From assembly GCA_963540965.1 (NCBI GenBank), contig CAUTSA010000003.1, positions 30,412 through 94,411 on the forward strand: 64,000 bases of DNA. The letters are read 5' to 3'. This DNA comes from Nanosyncoccus sp963540965 (lineage in GTDB: Bacteria; Patescibacteriota; Saccharimonadia; Saccharimonadales; Saccharimonadaceae). The notes under the pieces were generated by a model. That model was given only the letters and a program-made list of their open reading frames with translations. It was not told the DNA's origin and searched no databases. The position numbers were made by a program, and so were the translations under genes. Shown here in pieces: positions 37,029 to 44,811 of this stretch (its first letter is position 1; each line of letters opens with the position of its first letter).

Positions 37029-38126
37029 ATGTCGGAAGCTCCGCGATTTACCGTTAGTCAATTCGTTTCAGTTACAAATCAAGTTTTAGAAACTGGATTA
37101 GGTGACGTTGTAGTTTTTGGTGAGATCAGCAGCTTTAAAGTCAACCAAGGCAAATGGGTCTTCTTTGATCTAAAAGATTCCGAATCGTCCATTGGCTGTT
37201 TTATGACAATCTATCAACTTGGCGGTTTTCCTCTTGAAGATGGCATGAAGATCGCTGTTCAGGCCACGCCCAAACTCACTAACTTTGGTAAATTCAGTCT
37301 CACTATCAAGCGTTTTCATCCTCTAGGCGAGGGTAGTCTTAAAAAAGCCTTTGAGTTACTTAAAGCTAAATTACAGAAAGAAGGTCTATTTGATCCTGCT
37401 AAAAAACGTCCCATTGCTCGCAACCTTGAGCGTCTAGGTGTCATTTCTTCTACTCAGGCCGCCGGCTATGCTGACTTTATTAAAATTATTAACGAACGCT
37501 GGGGCGAACTTAAGATTCAGGTGGCACATACCCAGGTTCAAGGGTTGCCAGCCGTTGATCAAATCGTGCGTGCGATTGAATATATGAATCAATATACGGA
37601 TAATCAAGTGATTGCCCTGATTCGTGGTGGTGGCTCTAAAGATGATCTCGCGATTTTTAACGACGAAAAATTGGTTCGCGCCATTGCTGGAAGTCGTATC
37701 CCGGTCATCACGGGTATTGGTCATGAAGTTGATGAGTCTCTTGCTGATCTTGCAGCTGACCTGGCTGCCTCCACTCCAAGTAATGCCGCTCAATTTTTGA
37801 CTCGCGATCGCCAAGCTGAGATTCACTCACTTAAACTTCAGGTGTCACGTATTAATCAGCAGATTGTGAACAAAATTAATTTTGAAGAACATAAGCTAAG
37901 GGAACAAATTGAAAGTATTCGCACTAAAATCTTTAATTTTCTGCAACTTGAACTTCAAAAAATTCAACAAAAGCAGAAGATTATCGAAAATTTAAATCCG
38001 GACATCGTCTTAAAGCGTGGTTATGCTATTATCCATGGTCAATTATCAGAGAATGCGATTGTTCATCTTGAAACCGAAACTCATCAAGCCGAAGCCAAAA
38101 TAATTAAAGTTAAAAATAAGGAGTAA
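37029..38126 (+). CDS. xseA: Exodeoxyribonuclease VII large subunit
   Basis: XseA opens with the OB-fold domain (FTVSQFVSVTNQVLET, VFGEISSFKVNQGKWVFFDLKD) and continues into the catalytic domain: LGVISSTQAAGYADF, LIRGGGSKDDLAIFNDEKL, TGIGHEVDESLADLAAD and ASTPSNAAQF. A C-terminal coiled-coil follows, with KRGYAI near the end. It is 365 aa, shorter than E. coli XseA (about 455), mainly from a shorter coiled-coil. It starts 2 bp after the upstream stop without a Shine-Dalgarno, suggesting coupling. Together with XseB it digests single-stranded DNA. Confidence 0.94.
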   Translation: MSEAPRFTVSQFVSVTNQVLETGLGDVVVFGEISSFKVNQGKWVFFDLKDSESSIGCFMTIYQLGGFPLEDGMKIAVQATPKLTNFGKFSLTIKRFHPLGEGSLKKAFELLKAKLQKEGLFDPAKKRPIARNLERLGVISSTQAAGYADFIKIINERWGELKIQVAHTQVQGLPAVDQIVRAIEYMNQYTDNQVIALIRGGGSKDDLAIFNDEKLVRAIAGSRIPVITGIGHEVDESLADLAADLAASTPSNAAQFLTRDRQAEIHSLKLQVSRINQQIVNKINFEEHKLREQIESIRTKIFNFLQLELQKIQQKQKIIENLNPDIVLKRGYAIIHGQLSENAIVHLETETHQAEAKIIKVKNKE

Positions 38127-38128
38127 TT

Positions 38129-38365
38129 ATGGCAGAATCAACCAGTCCCAAGAAGACAAAAACTAAAACCACCGTTCTTTCAATTAATCAGCGCTTAGCA
38201 CAATTAGACCAGCAGATTGAGTGGTTTTACGGCGACGAATTTTCTCTTGAAGAGGCCAGTCAAAAATATCAGGAAGTAGCTCTCTCGGCAAAAGAAATTG
38301 AAAAAAGTCTCAATGAGATTAAGAATCAAATTGAAATCATTGATCGTGATTTTAGTAAAGAATAG
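38129..38365 (+). CDS. xseB: Exodeoxyribonuclease VII small subunit
   Basis: This 78-aa protein has the core FSLEEASQKYQEVALSAKEIEKSLNEIKNQIE split over two helices, as in XseB, with a Lys/Thr-rich N-terminus. It lies 2 bp after xseA with AAGGAG inside the xseA end. Confidence 0.88.
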   Translation: MAESTSPKKTKTKTTVLSINQRLAQLDQQIEWFYGDEFSLEEASQKYQEVALSAKEIEKSLNEIKNQIEIIDRDFSKE

Positions 38366-38422
38366 AATGTAAAGTAAGCAAGTAACTTTACAAATAAATA
38401 ATCATAAGTAAAATATAAATAT

Positions 38423-39499
38423 ATGGATAATCAGGGTTCAAATAATTTTAATAATGGTCAAGGTGTTACGCCGCAAGACGCTAATTTTTGGAATCCAATT
38501 TCTCCACAAGGACAATCATCTCCGCAAACAATGCAGGCTTCTCAAACCCCGCAACCCGCACAGTCTTCACAGGCTTTTGGTTTTGCGTCCGCTCCTGCCG
38601 CTCCCGTTACTCCATCTGCGACCTCCACTCCTGGCTTTAATCCTCAGAGTTTTAATCAACCTGCATCTGTTTATTCCCCAGTAAATTCTACAATTTCACC
38701 TCAGGCCTCCGCTATGCCTCAAGCCACACCCTCACCTACTCCAGCAAACAACACCTCCTTCATGTCTCAGGTTACTGATCCTTCCGGTAATCTCCTAAAT
38801 AAAGATTTTAATCTCATGACCGATGAGGAGAAAAAAGAAGCTGAACGCATCGCTCGTGCTAAGAACCGTGTCGACCTCCTTAAGACCATTGGTCTGATTG
38901 TCGTTTCTCTTCTCGCCGTCCTCTTTGTCGGACTCTTTATCTGGATGACCTTAAAATGGAGTGAAGCTAACACCAACGTACAGGGAAAAATCGACGTAGC
39001 TGTTGCCGAGGCTAGAAATAGTTTGCAAACTAAGTTAGAAAATGATTTTGAAGAAAAAGAAAAATATCCTTTCTTAACATTTTCCGGCCCCACCGATCTT
39101 GGCGCCTTAAACTTTGAATACCCTAAGACTTGGAATCTCTATATTCCTGATGATGCGAGTCGTGGTGGCGACTATCACGCCTACCTCAATCCTGGCCAGG
39201 TGAACGTTGTGGCCGACAATACCGTCATGGCTCTTCGGGTCACAATTAAAAACGAACAACTTGATCGCGTGCTTGAGGACTTCACTGATAAAGTTCAGTC
39301 ACAAGAAATGACCGTCTCTTCAACAGTGGTTAATGGTGTTAACGTTAATGTCTATACGGGTAAATTAGATAGTGACCTGATGGGTATTGTCTGTATCTTT
39401 AAGATTCGCGATAAGACTGCTCTGCTTCAAACCGATTCGAGTAATGTCTTCCGTGCTGACTTTGAACGTATTCTCTCCACCATCCGCTTTAATAGCTAA
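38423..39499 (+). CDS. Pro/Gln-rich single-pass membrane protein
   Basis: Residues 1-125 are low-complexity Pro/Gln/Ser/Asn. A charged segment (MTDEEKKEAERIARAKNR, about 133-150) is followed by one membrane helix (about 153-175) and a soluble C-terminal domain of about 180 residues. That domain contains FEYPKTWNLYIPDD, reminiscent of PsbP/PsaD-like stress-domain phrasing ('fsYP..W'), but I cannot assign it. It shares its overall architecture with the protein at 18566, though not its sequence. TAAAAT lies 8 nt before the ATG and no Shine-Dalgarno is visible. Confidence 0.65.
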   Translation: MDNQGSNNFNNGQGVTPQDANFWNPISPQGQSSPQTMQASQTPQPAQSSQAFGFASAPAAPVTPSATSTPGFNPQSFNQPASVYSPVNSTISPQASAMPQATPSPTPANNTSFMSQVTDPSGNLLNKDFNLMTDEEKKEAERIARAKNRVDLLKTIGLIVVSLLAVLFVGLFIWMTLKWSEANTNVQGKIDVAVAEARNSLQTKLENDFEEKEKYPFLTFSGPTDLGALNFEYPKTWNLYIPDDASRGGDYHAYLNPGQVNVVADNTVMALRVTIKNEQLDRVLEDFTDKVQSQEMTVSSTVVNGVNVNVYTGKLDSDLMGIVCIFKIRDKTALLQTDSSNVFRADFERILSTIRFNS

Positions 39500-39568
39500 T
39501 CAGTCATATTTCTAAAATGCAATTTTCAAAAATCTGACTATAAATTTTTTCTCTGCTATAATTGACCT

Positions 39569-40258
39569 ATGGTAAGTGAGGTCGGAGGTTTAGCAGTTGT
39601 TGCCCATGAGTTGAAAAGTCCGCTTGCGGTGATGCGCCAGCTTGCTCTTTCAATGGATTTTCAGGAGGACAGCCTCGCTGAGCTAAAGGATACTAAGAAA
39701 CAACTGATCAATATTTCTGAGCGTGCTCTCAGGCAAGTTAATGATCTTACTAAAATTGCTAGACTCGAGGATGGTCTCTTCGAAATGGAACCAGTCTCTG
39801 TGCGCCGAATTTGCGACCATGTTCTCACAGAGCTTCAGCCTTTTTTTCAGATTAACCAACGTAGTGTTGCAGCTTTTTATAAAAATCGTCACGACCTTGC
39901 CATTGCGAATCCAGACCTTCTCTTCAGTGTTATATATAACTTTTGCATTAACGCAATGTATTATTCCACCTCAGAAACTGAGTCATCGCTGGTGATTTCT
40001 GACCGTGGTGATTCTGTGGAGATTACGGTGCGTGACTTTGGGCCCTGCCTGCCTAAACAGATTTGGCAATCACTAAAAGATGGTATGGTCCGTCCTGCAA
40101 GTATCTCCATGCGCCCCGGCAGTTCCGGCCTGGGCCTCTTCATTGCCTCAAAGTTTTCGCAGTACATGCAGGCAGAACTTTTAGCGGTGCGTCATCGTGA
40201 CGGCACTAGTTTTAAACTTCGCCTTCCCGCATCCAAGCAAGTTGCGCTTGTCTTTTAG
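39569..40258 (+). CDS. Soluble sensor histidine kinase lacking any sensor domain
   Basis: VVAHELKSPLAVMRQ is the H-box with the phospho-accepting His near residue 13. FCINAMYYS is the N-box, ITVRDFGPCL the G1 box and SSGLGLFIASKF the G2 box of the HATPase domain. The protein is only 229 aa: it starts almost at the H-box, with no membrane segment, PAS or HAMP. It must sense through a partner or act as a relay. TATAAT (39557-39562) ends 6 nt before the ATG (leaderless). The receiver gene follows after 9 bp. Confidence 0.85.
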   Translation: MVSEVGGLAVVAHELKSPLAVMRQLALSMDFQEDSLAELKDTKKQLINISERALRQVNDLTKIARLEDGLFEMEPVSVRRICDHVLTELQPFFQINQRSVAAFYKNRHDLAIANPDLLFSVIYNFCINAMYYSTSETESSLVISDRGDSVEITVRDFGPCLPKQIWQSLKDGMVRPASISMRPGSSGLGLFIASKFSQYMQAELLAVRHRDGTSFKLRLPASKQVALVF

Positions 40259-40267
40259 GGTTTTATT

Positions 40268-40702
40268 ATGTTAAAGAACAAACTAGCTTCCACTAAAGAA
40301 ACCATCGAGATCTTCCTGCTTGAGGATGATCCCATTCTTTCACAGCTTTTTTCGAAAAACTTAAAGAAGGCTTTTCAAAAAAATGGTCAGAATCTGTCAA
40401 TTCGCTGCTTTACAAATTGCATAGAAGCCATTACTGCATTGCCGGATGGCTGTAAACCGCCGGCTCTTTTTATTCTGGATGTTCTTTTGACCGGACCGGA
40501 CGGCTTCACCTTTTTGAATGAAATCGCCTCCTATCCCGATCTCTCTAAGATCCCAGTTATTATCGTTTCTTCTCTCAAATTCCCCGATCAGACCTACGAG
40601 AGTTATAATGTCGTGGAAATTTTAAATAAAACCACCATGACTCCACAGGCGCTTTTTTCCGCCGTCGTTAAAGCTTTAAAAAGGAAGGACTCTGAGGTTT
40701 AG
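40268..40702 (+). CDS. Receiver-only response regulator
   Basis: This 144-aa CheY-like receiver has LLEDDPIL (acidic pair), FILDVLLTGPDGF (phospho-acceptor Asp), VIIVSSLK (switch Ser/Thr) and EILNKTTMTP (conserved Lys). No DNA-binding or other output domain follows, so the signal must pass by protein contact or to a kinase elsewhere. It is the evident partner of the upstream kinase and directly abuts recO. Confidence 0.87.
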   Translation: MLKNKLASTKETIEIFLLEDDPILSQLFSKNLKKAFQKNGQNLSIRCFTNCIEAITALPDGCKPPALFILDVLLTGPDGFTFLNEIASYPDLSKIPVIIVSSLKFPDQTYESYNVVEILNKTTMTPQALFSAVVKALKRKDSEV

Positions 40703-41404
40703 ATGGCTGATCTTAAGACCGACGCAATTGTATTAAAGCGCGTAAATTATCGCGAAGGCGATCGAATTATTACCTTTCTCACTCCTGATGGTCGCCTTTC
40801 TGCTATTGCTAAGGGTGCTCGTAAAGAAAAATCAAAGCTTGCCGGGGGTATTGAGATGTTTACTCTTTCTAGTATTGTCGTTCATCAAAATGATTTCAAA
40901 AAAAACGAAAACGCTACTGATGACTCATTTGGTATTCTTACTTCAGCCAGACCCAAGGAGTTTTATCATCAAATCATTAGCGATCTTGAAACTCTGGAAC
41001 TAGCCTCCAGCTTTTTAAAACAGGTTTCACGCCTTTCACATCAAATCGACTCAGCTGACCTTTTTAATCTTTTACATCAAACCCTAAGCGCTCTTAATTT
41101 ATCGCAATCTGATGCCTCAACTAAACAGTTGATTAAAATCTATTTTCACTTAAATCAGGCTAGAATCTCTGGTGAAGAAATTAACGTCTTCTTTGATCGT
41201 GATGGTCAAAGACTTGAGGCCTCAGCTACTTACGACTGGGATAATTTTGAAAAAGTTCTTATCAGAAGACCAGATGGGGAAGGCATGATTGATCAAAACG
41301 TAATTAAAATTCTCCGCCTCATTTTGTCGACCAATATTCATGTCATCTTAAAAATTAAAAACCTTTATGCCTATTTGCCGATACTTTCCTATATTGCCAG
41401 CTAA
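40703..41404 (+). CDS. recO: DNA repair protein RecO
   Basis: The N-terminal OB fold is clear: KTDAIVLKRVNYREGDRIITF, DGRLSAIAKGARKEKSKLAG and then FTLSSIVVHQ. The helical C-terminal domain follows but the four-Cys zinc cluster of many RecO proteins is absent. RecO loads RecA at gaps with RecF/RecR. At 233 aa it is a normal length. The ATG directly follows the response-regulator stop, and GlyRS follows after 34 bp. Confidence 0.88.
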   Translation: MADLKTDAIVLKRVNYREGDRIITFLTPDGRLSAIAKGARKEKSKLAGGIEMFTLSSIVVHQNDFKKNENATDDSFGILTSARPKEFYHQIISDLETLELASSFLKQVSRLSHQIDSADLFNLLHQTLSALNLSQSDASTKQLIKIYFHLNQARISGEEINVFFDRDGQRLEASATYDWDNFEKVLIRRPDGEGMIDQNVIKILRLILSTNIHVILKIKNLYAYLPILSYIAS

Positions 41405-41438
41405 GATGTTATAATAAAAAGAAATAATAGGAGTTGAT

Positions 41439-42776
41439 ATGGCAAAACTTGAGGATATCGTTAGTCTATGTAAGCGTCGTGGTTTTATTTTTCAAGGATC
41501 TGATGTTTATGGCGGCATGGCTGGTACTTGGGATTTTGGTCCTCTTGGCGTCGCTTTAAAACGTAAAATTATGCAAACCTGGTGGAAATACTGGGTTGAG
41601 GACCGCGAAGACATGCTTGGTGTCGACGCTGCCATTATTATGAATCCTAAAACCTGGGTCGCTTCAGGACACGCTGCCACTTTTGCCGACCCGCTCGTGG
41701 AATGTAATGAATGTCATGGTCGCTTCCGTGCTGATAAGCTAGCAAAAACCGCCGAAGGTCATGATTTATCCGCCAATATCACGAAAGATCAACTGATTAA
41801 TGCGGGCATCAAGTGTCCAACTTGTGGCAAGATCAACTGGGGTGATGTTAAACAATTTAATATGATGTTTGAGACCCATGTTGGTGCCGTTTCTGATGAG
41901 ACCTCAATTGCCTATCTTCGTCCCGAAACTGCCCAGGGAATATTCACGAACTATAAAAATGTTGTCGATAACGTTTATCCAGACCTGCCTTTTGGTCTTG
42001 CTCAGCAAGGTAAGGCTTTTCGTAACGAGATTTCTCCACGTGATTTTATCTTCCGTTGTCGTGAGCTCGAACAGATGGAGATCGAATATTTCGTGCATCC
42101 AAATGATTGGGAGCGTATTTTTGCTGAACTGCTTCGAGATGTCCATGTTTTTCTTGAAGAGACAATGCAGCTTCCAGCTAATATGATCCATGAATATGAG
42201 GTTCCAGCCGATGATCGCGCTCATTATTCCAAGCGAACCGTTGATATTGAATTTGACTTTCCAATCGGGTCTGAAGAGTTAATGGGTATTGCCTACCGCA
42301 CGGATTTTGATCTTCAGAATGTGGCCCGCGCATCTGGTAAGAATATGGAGTATCGAGACAAGAAGACTGGCGAAAGCTTTGTGCCACATGTCATTGAGCC
42401 TTCCTTTGGTGTTGAACGCTTAGTTATGGCAGTGCTTTCTGCCGCTTATCACGAAGATGAGGTAAATGGTGAAAAGCGTACCGTCTTAAAACTCCCTGAA
42501 GCTTTTGCTCCATTCCGTTTTTGTGTCTCCCCTCTGCTCAAAAATAAACCTGAACTAGTCGAAAAAGCCAGAACTGTTTATCAAATTCTTCGTAAGAAAT
42601 ATGGTAATGTCACTTGGGATGATTCTGGTAATATTGGTAAGCGTTATCGTAAGCAGGATGAAATCGGTACTCCAAAATGTGTGGTCATCGATTTTGATAC
42701 TCTTGAAGATGATACTGTTACAGTTAGAGACCGTGATACGCTGGCTCAAACTCGTGTCAAAATCAATGAGTTGTAA
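41439..42776 (+). CDS. glyQS: Glycyl-tRNA synthetase, dimeric class II type
   Basis: This alpha2-type GlyRS opens with LCKRRGFIFQGSDVYGGMAGTWDFGPLG. CNECHGRF and CPTCGKINWG form the zinc-binding insert. RPETAQGIFTNY, GKAFRNEISPRDFIFRCRE (motif 2) and PSFGVERLVMAVL (motif 3) are intact, and the C-terminal anticodon-binding domain is present. The length of 445 aa matches bacterial dimeric GlyRS. AGGAGT precedes the ATG. Confidence 0.96.
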   Translation: MAKLEDIVSLCKRRGFIFQGSDVYGGMAGTWDFGPLGVALKRKIMQTWWKYWVEDREDMLGVDAAIIMNPKTWVASGHAATFADPLVECNECHGRFRADKLAKTAEGHDLSANITKDQLINAGIKCPTCGKINWGDVKQFNMMFETHVGAVSDETSIAYLRPETAQGIFTNYKNVVDNVYPDLPFGLAQQGKAFRNEISPRDFIFRCRELEQMEIEYFVHPNDWERIFAELLRDVHVFLEETMQLPANMIHEYEVPADDRAHYSKRTVDIEFDFPIGSEELMGIAYRTDFDLQNVARASGKNMEYRDKKTGESFVPHVIEPSFGVERLVMAVLSAAYHEDEVNGEKRTVLKLPEAFAPFRFCVSPLLKNKPELVEKARTVYQILRKKYGNVTWDDSGNIGKRYRKQDEIGTPKCVVIDFDTLEDDTVTVRDRDTLAQTRVKINEL

Positions 42777-42805
42777 TCAAATTAAACTAAAATTAGGAGG
42801 TAATT

Positions 42806-43444
42806 ATAAAAAAACAAACAATCAAGCGGCGTTTTCGACGGTTTTTCTCGCATCTCCATGACGCAATCAAAAATCTTCCGAGCCTCTTTGGTAGTCGCCA
42901 GTTTCTTTTACCGTTCCTGATCTGTTTCCTAGTTTTTGGTTTTCTTCTCAATTTCTTTGCGGCTGGTTCGGCCAACTGGCAGCTCTTCCAGCTCTCTAAC
43001 TTACGTGGAAAACTTGTCCTCATTGCTCATACTGTTGCCGCCGTGTTTGGTGTGGGTCGCACCCTGCCGGACTTCTTCTTTATGTCGTTAATTAATCTAG
43101 TTCAATCAGTACTCATTGGTCTACTTTTCTTTATCTTGCACTTTCGCAAACAGAATCTCTCCGATAATCTTCAAAGTACCGGCATTATTGCCAGCTTCTT
43201 TTTATTAAGCTCTGGTTGTCCCACCTGTGGTACTGCGCTACTTGCTCCTATTTTTATTTCGATCCTTGGTTCATCCGGGCTGGCGCTAGTCGGTACTGTT
43301 TCCGTGATTCTTAATCTTATATCGTTAATTATGGCGTTCTTCGTCTTCCAAAAACTTGGCTATGAGGCATATATAATTTTTGAGGCGGAAAAATATCAAC
43401 AAATAAAATCCCAAACAGCACCCGAAGGAGAAAAACATGAGTAA
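42806..43444 (+). CDS. Membrane protein with CPTC motif; apparent ATA start codon
   Basis: Four to five hydrophobic segments follow a very basic N-terminus (KKQTIKRRFRRFF). SSGCPTCGTALLAP carries a CxxC pair in or beside the membrane. A perfect AGGAGG (42795-42800) is followed after 5 nt by ATA (42806) where ATG would be expected. An in-frame TAG at 42794 leaves no ATG, GTG or TTG upstream of a GTG at 43043, which would remove two membrane segments. The gene overlaps the DsbA-like gene by 8 bp, so it may be its redox partner. Family unrecognised; 213 codons incl. stop. Confidence 0.65.
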   Translation: MKKQTIKRRFRRFFSHLHDAIKNLPSLFGSRQFLLPFLICFLVFGFLLNFFAAGSANWQLFQLSNLRGKLVLIAHTVAAVFGVGRTLPDFFFMSLINLVQSVLIGLLFFILHFRKQNLSDNLQSTGIIASFFLLSSGCPTCGTALLAPIFISILGSSGLALVGTVSVILNLISLIMAFFVFQKLGYEAYIIFEAEKYQQIKSQTAPEGEKHE

Positions 43445-44216
43445 AAATGATCATCATCAAATAGATTCTACCAACTCTAAAGACCATGAAGAACACACTA
43501 GCCCCAATATGTTTAGCCGCGCTATTCGTCTTATTGTTATTGGTGCTATCGTCGTAGTTTTTCTTGCGCTAGCTCTTACTTCTGCACCCAAGAATCAAGA
43601 TTTAAATAGTATTCGCGACGAACGCACGATTTTAGGTGATAAAAACGCGAAGAATCATTATGTCATGGTAACTGATGTTATGTGTCCATATTGTACAGTC
43701 TTCTCACGTCTCACATTAGAGAATCAGGAAAAATTTGAGAAATATCTCAAAGATCACGATATTGTTTTTGAACTACGTGTCACCGACTTCTTGTCTGAAA
43801 ATAACATGGATCACTATGGCTTTTCAAGAATGAGTGCCGAGGCCGTGGCCTGCGCTACTGAGCAAAATAGATTCTGGGATTACTACCACCAGGTGATTCG
43901 TCGCCTTTGGCAAGATTATCAAAGCAAGGGTATTGGTACTTCTAAAAATGCGCCAGCCATCAAGGATCTCACTCCCGCATATTGGCAGAGTATTGCTAAG
44001 GAGATTAATCTCGACCCTTCCTTTAACGAATGTTTATCTGAACATAAAATGCTAGACAAAGTTAAGCAAAATACTGCTGAAGCCACCACTTTTATGGGGC
44101 GATACAATTTAGGTGGTATGCCAAGCTTTAAATTTGGCTCCTTTGCGACCTCTGGCTTTGATACTAGCTGGGATTACAGTTATGTTGAGCGGTTCCTGGC
44201 TCAAGGTTTAAAGTAA
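43437..44216 (+). CDS. Membrane-anchored DsbA-like thiol-disulfide oxidoreductase
   Basis: A membrane helix (about residues 28-50) is followed by a thioredoxin fold with an inserted helical domain, as in DsbA/BdbD. VTDVMCPYCTVFSRLTLE carries the active-site CPYC. GGMPSFKFGS holds the cis-Pro loop. It probably forms or isomerises disulfides in exported proteins; extra Cys residues near 140 and 200 could pair. It overlaps the upstream CPTC membrane protein by 8 bp. Its 3' end overlaps the convergent Erm-like gene by 53 bp. Confidence 0.85.
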   Translation: MSKNDHHQIDSTNSKDHEEHTSPNMFSRAIRLIVIGAIVVVFLALALTSAPKNQDLNSIRDERTILGDKNAKNHYVMVTDVMCPYCTVFSRLTLENQEKFEKYLKDHDIVFELRVTDFLSENNMDHYGFSRMSAEAVACATEQNRFWDYYHQVIRRLWQDYQSKGIGTSKNAPAIKDLTPAYWQSIAKEINLDPSFNECLSEHKMLDKVKQNTAEATTFMGRYNLGGMPSFKFGSFATSGFDTSWDYSYVERFLAQGLK

Positions 44217-44805
44217 ACTGTTTCGCTTCAAATAAAACAGTCGGCACATGTGGGGGCGGCGTAAAATCAGTCTCCTTCAGTGGTAGCCGGATTCGGGTCG
44301 CATAATTTTTGGCTAGAATCCTACCGAGTTGGCTGGTATAGTGTCTCTCTGTAATAATTAATTTTAAGGCCAGTTGTTTTTGTAGAATCAAATAAATCGC
44401 ATCTGGTCGTCGATGGTTTTTATTTTCTAATTCAACTATTTGTCCGTCCTGATTTTCTAAATTGAGTAATTTATAAAACACTTCGGCGGACAGGGAAAAA
44501 GGTGGATTGGCAAAAATCTTGTATGGTTCATTGGGTAGTTTTAATTCCCTAAGATCACCCACAAAAATTTCCACATTAGAAATTTTCTGGCGCTCCAGGT
44601 TTGCTCGTAATTTTTTGGCAGTCTCCGGGTCTTTTTCGACAGCGATCACCTTTTTACAACGTCTTGCTAGTGCGCTCGTTATTACGCCAGAGCCGGCACC
44701 AAGGTCAATCACTAGATCTCGTTTCTTAATATTAGAGTGCCCAATCAGAAATAATGCCAGTTTTGGACTTTTTAGGAAATTCTGATCCAATTGAAATTTT
44801 CGCAT
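44164..44805 (-). CDS. Erm/RsmA-family rRNA adenine-N6 methyltransferase paralogue
   Basis: LDQNFLKSPKLALFLI and VIDLGAGSGVITSALA are the N-terminal and SAM motifs of the RsmA/Erm family. Motif IV reads ANPPFSLSAEVF, whereas RsmA at 17701 has NIPYYITS. The C-terminal RNA-binding domain is short (FTPPPHVPTVLF then 20 residues), giving 213 aa. Erm proteins methylate 23S A2058 and give macrolide resistance; whether this one does is not shown. It overlaps the DsbA-like gene tail-to-tail by 53 bp. Confidence 0.75.
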   Translation of the reverse strand: MRKFQLDQNFLKSPKLALFLIGHSNIKKRDLVIDLGAGSGVITSALARRCKKVIAVEKDPETAKKLRANLERQKISNVEIFVGDLRELKLPNEPYKIFANPPFSLSAEVFYKLLNLENQDGQIVELENKNHRRPDAIYLILQKQLALKLIITERHYTSQLGRILAKNYATRIRLPLKETDFTPPPHVPTVLFEAKQFTLNLEPGTAQHNCNPS

Positions 44806-44811
44806 CTACGT

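Noticed and set aside
42793..43023. Leftward 76-codon basic ORF opposite the CPTC membrane protein gene
   Set aside because: Arg/Lys-rich translation is the antisense image of the membrane-protein coding sequence; no ribosome-binding site.
43043..43045. GTG at 43043 as start of the CPTC membrane protein
   Set aside because: No ribosome-binding site there, while coding-like membrane sequence with a basic N-terminus extends back to the AGGAGG at 42795.
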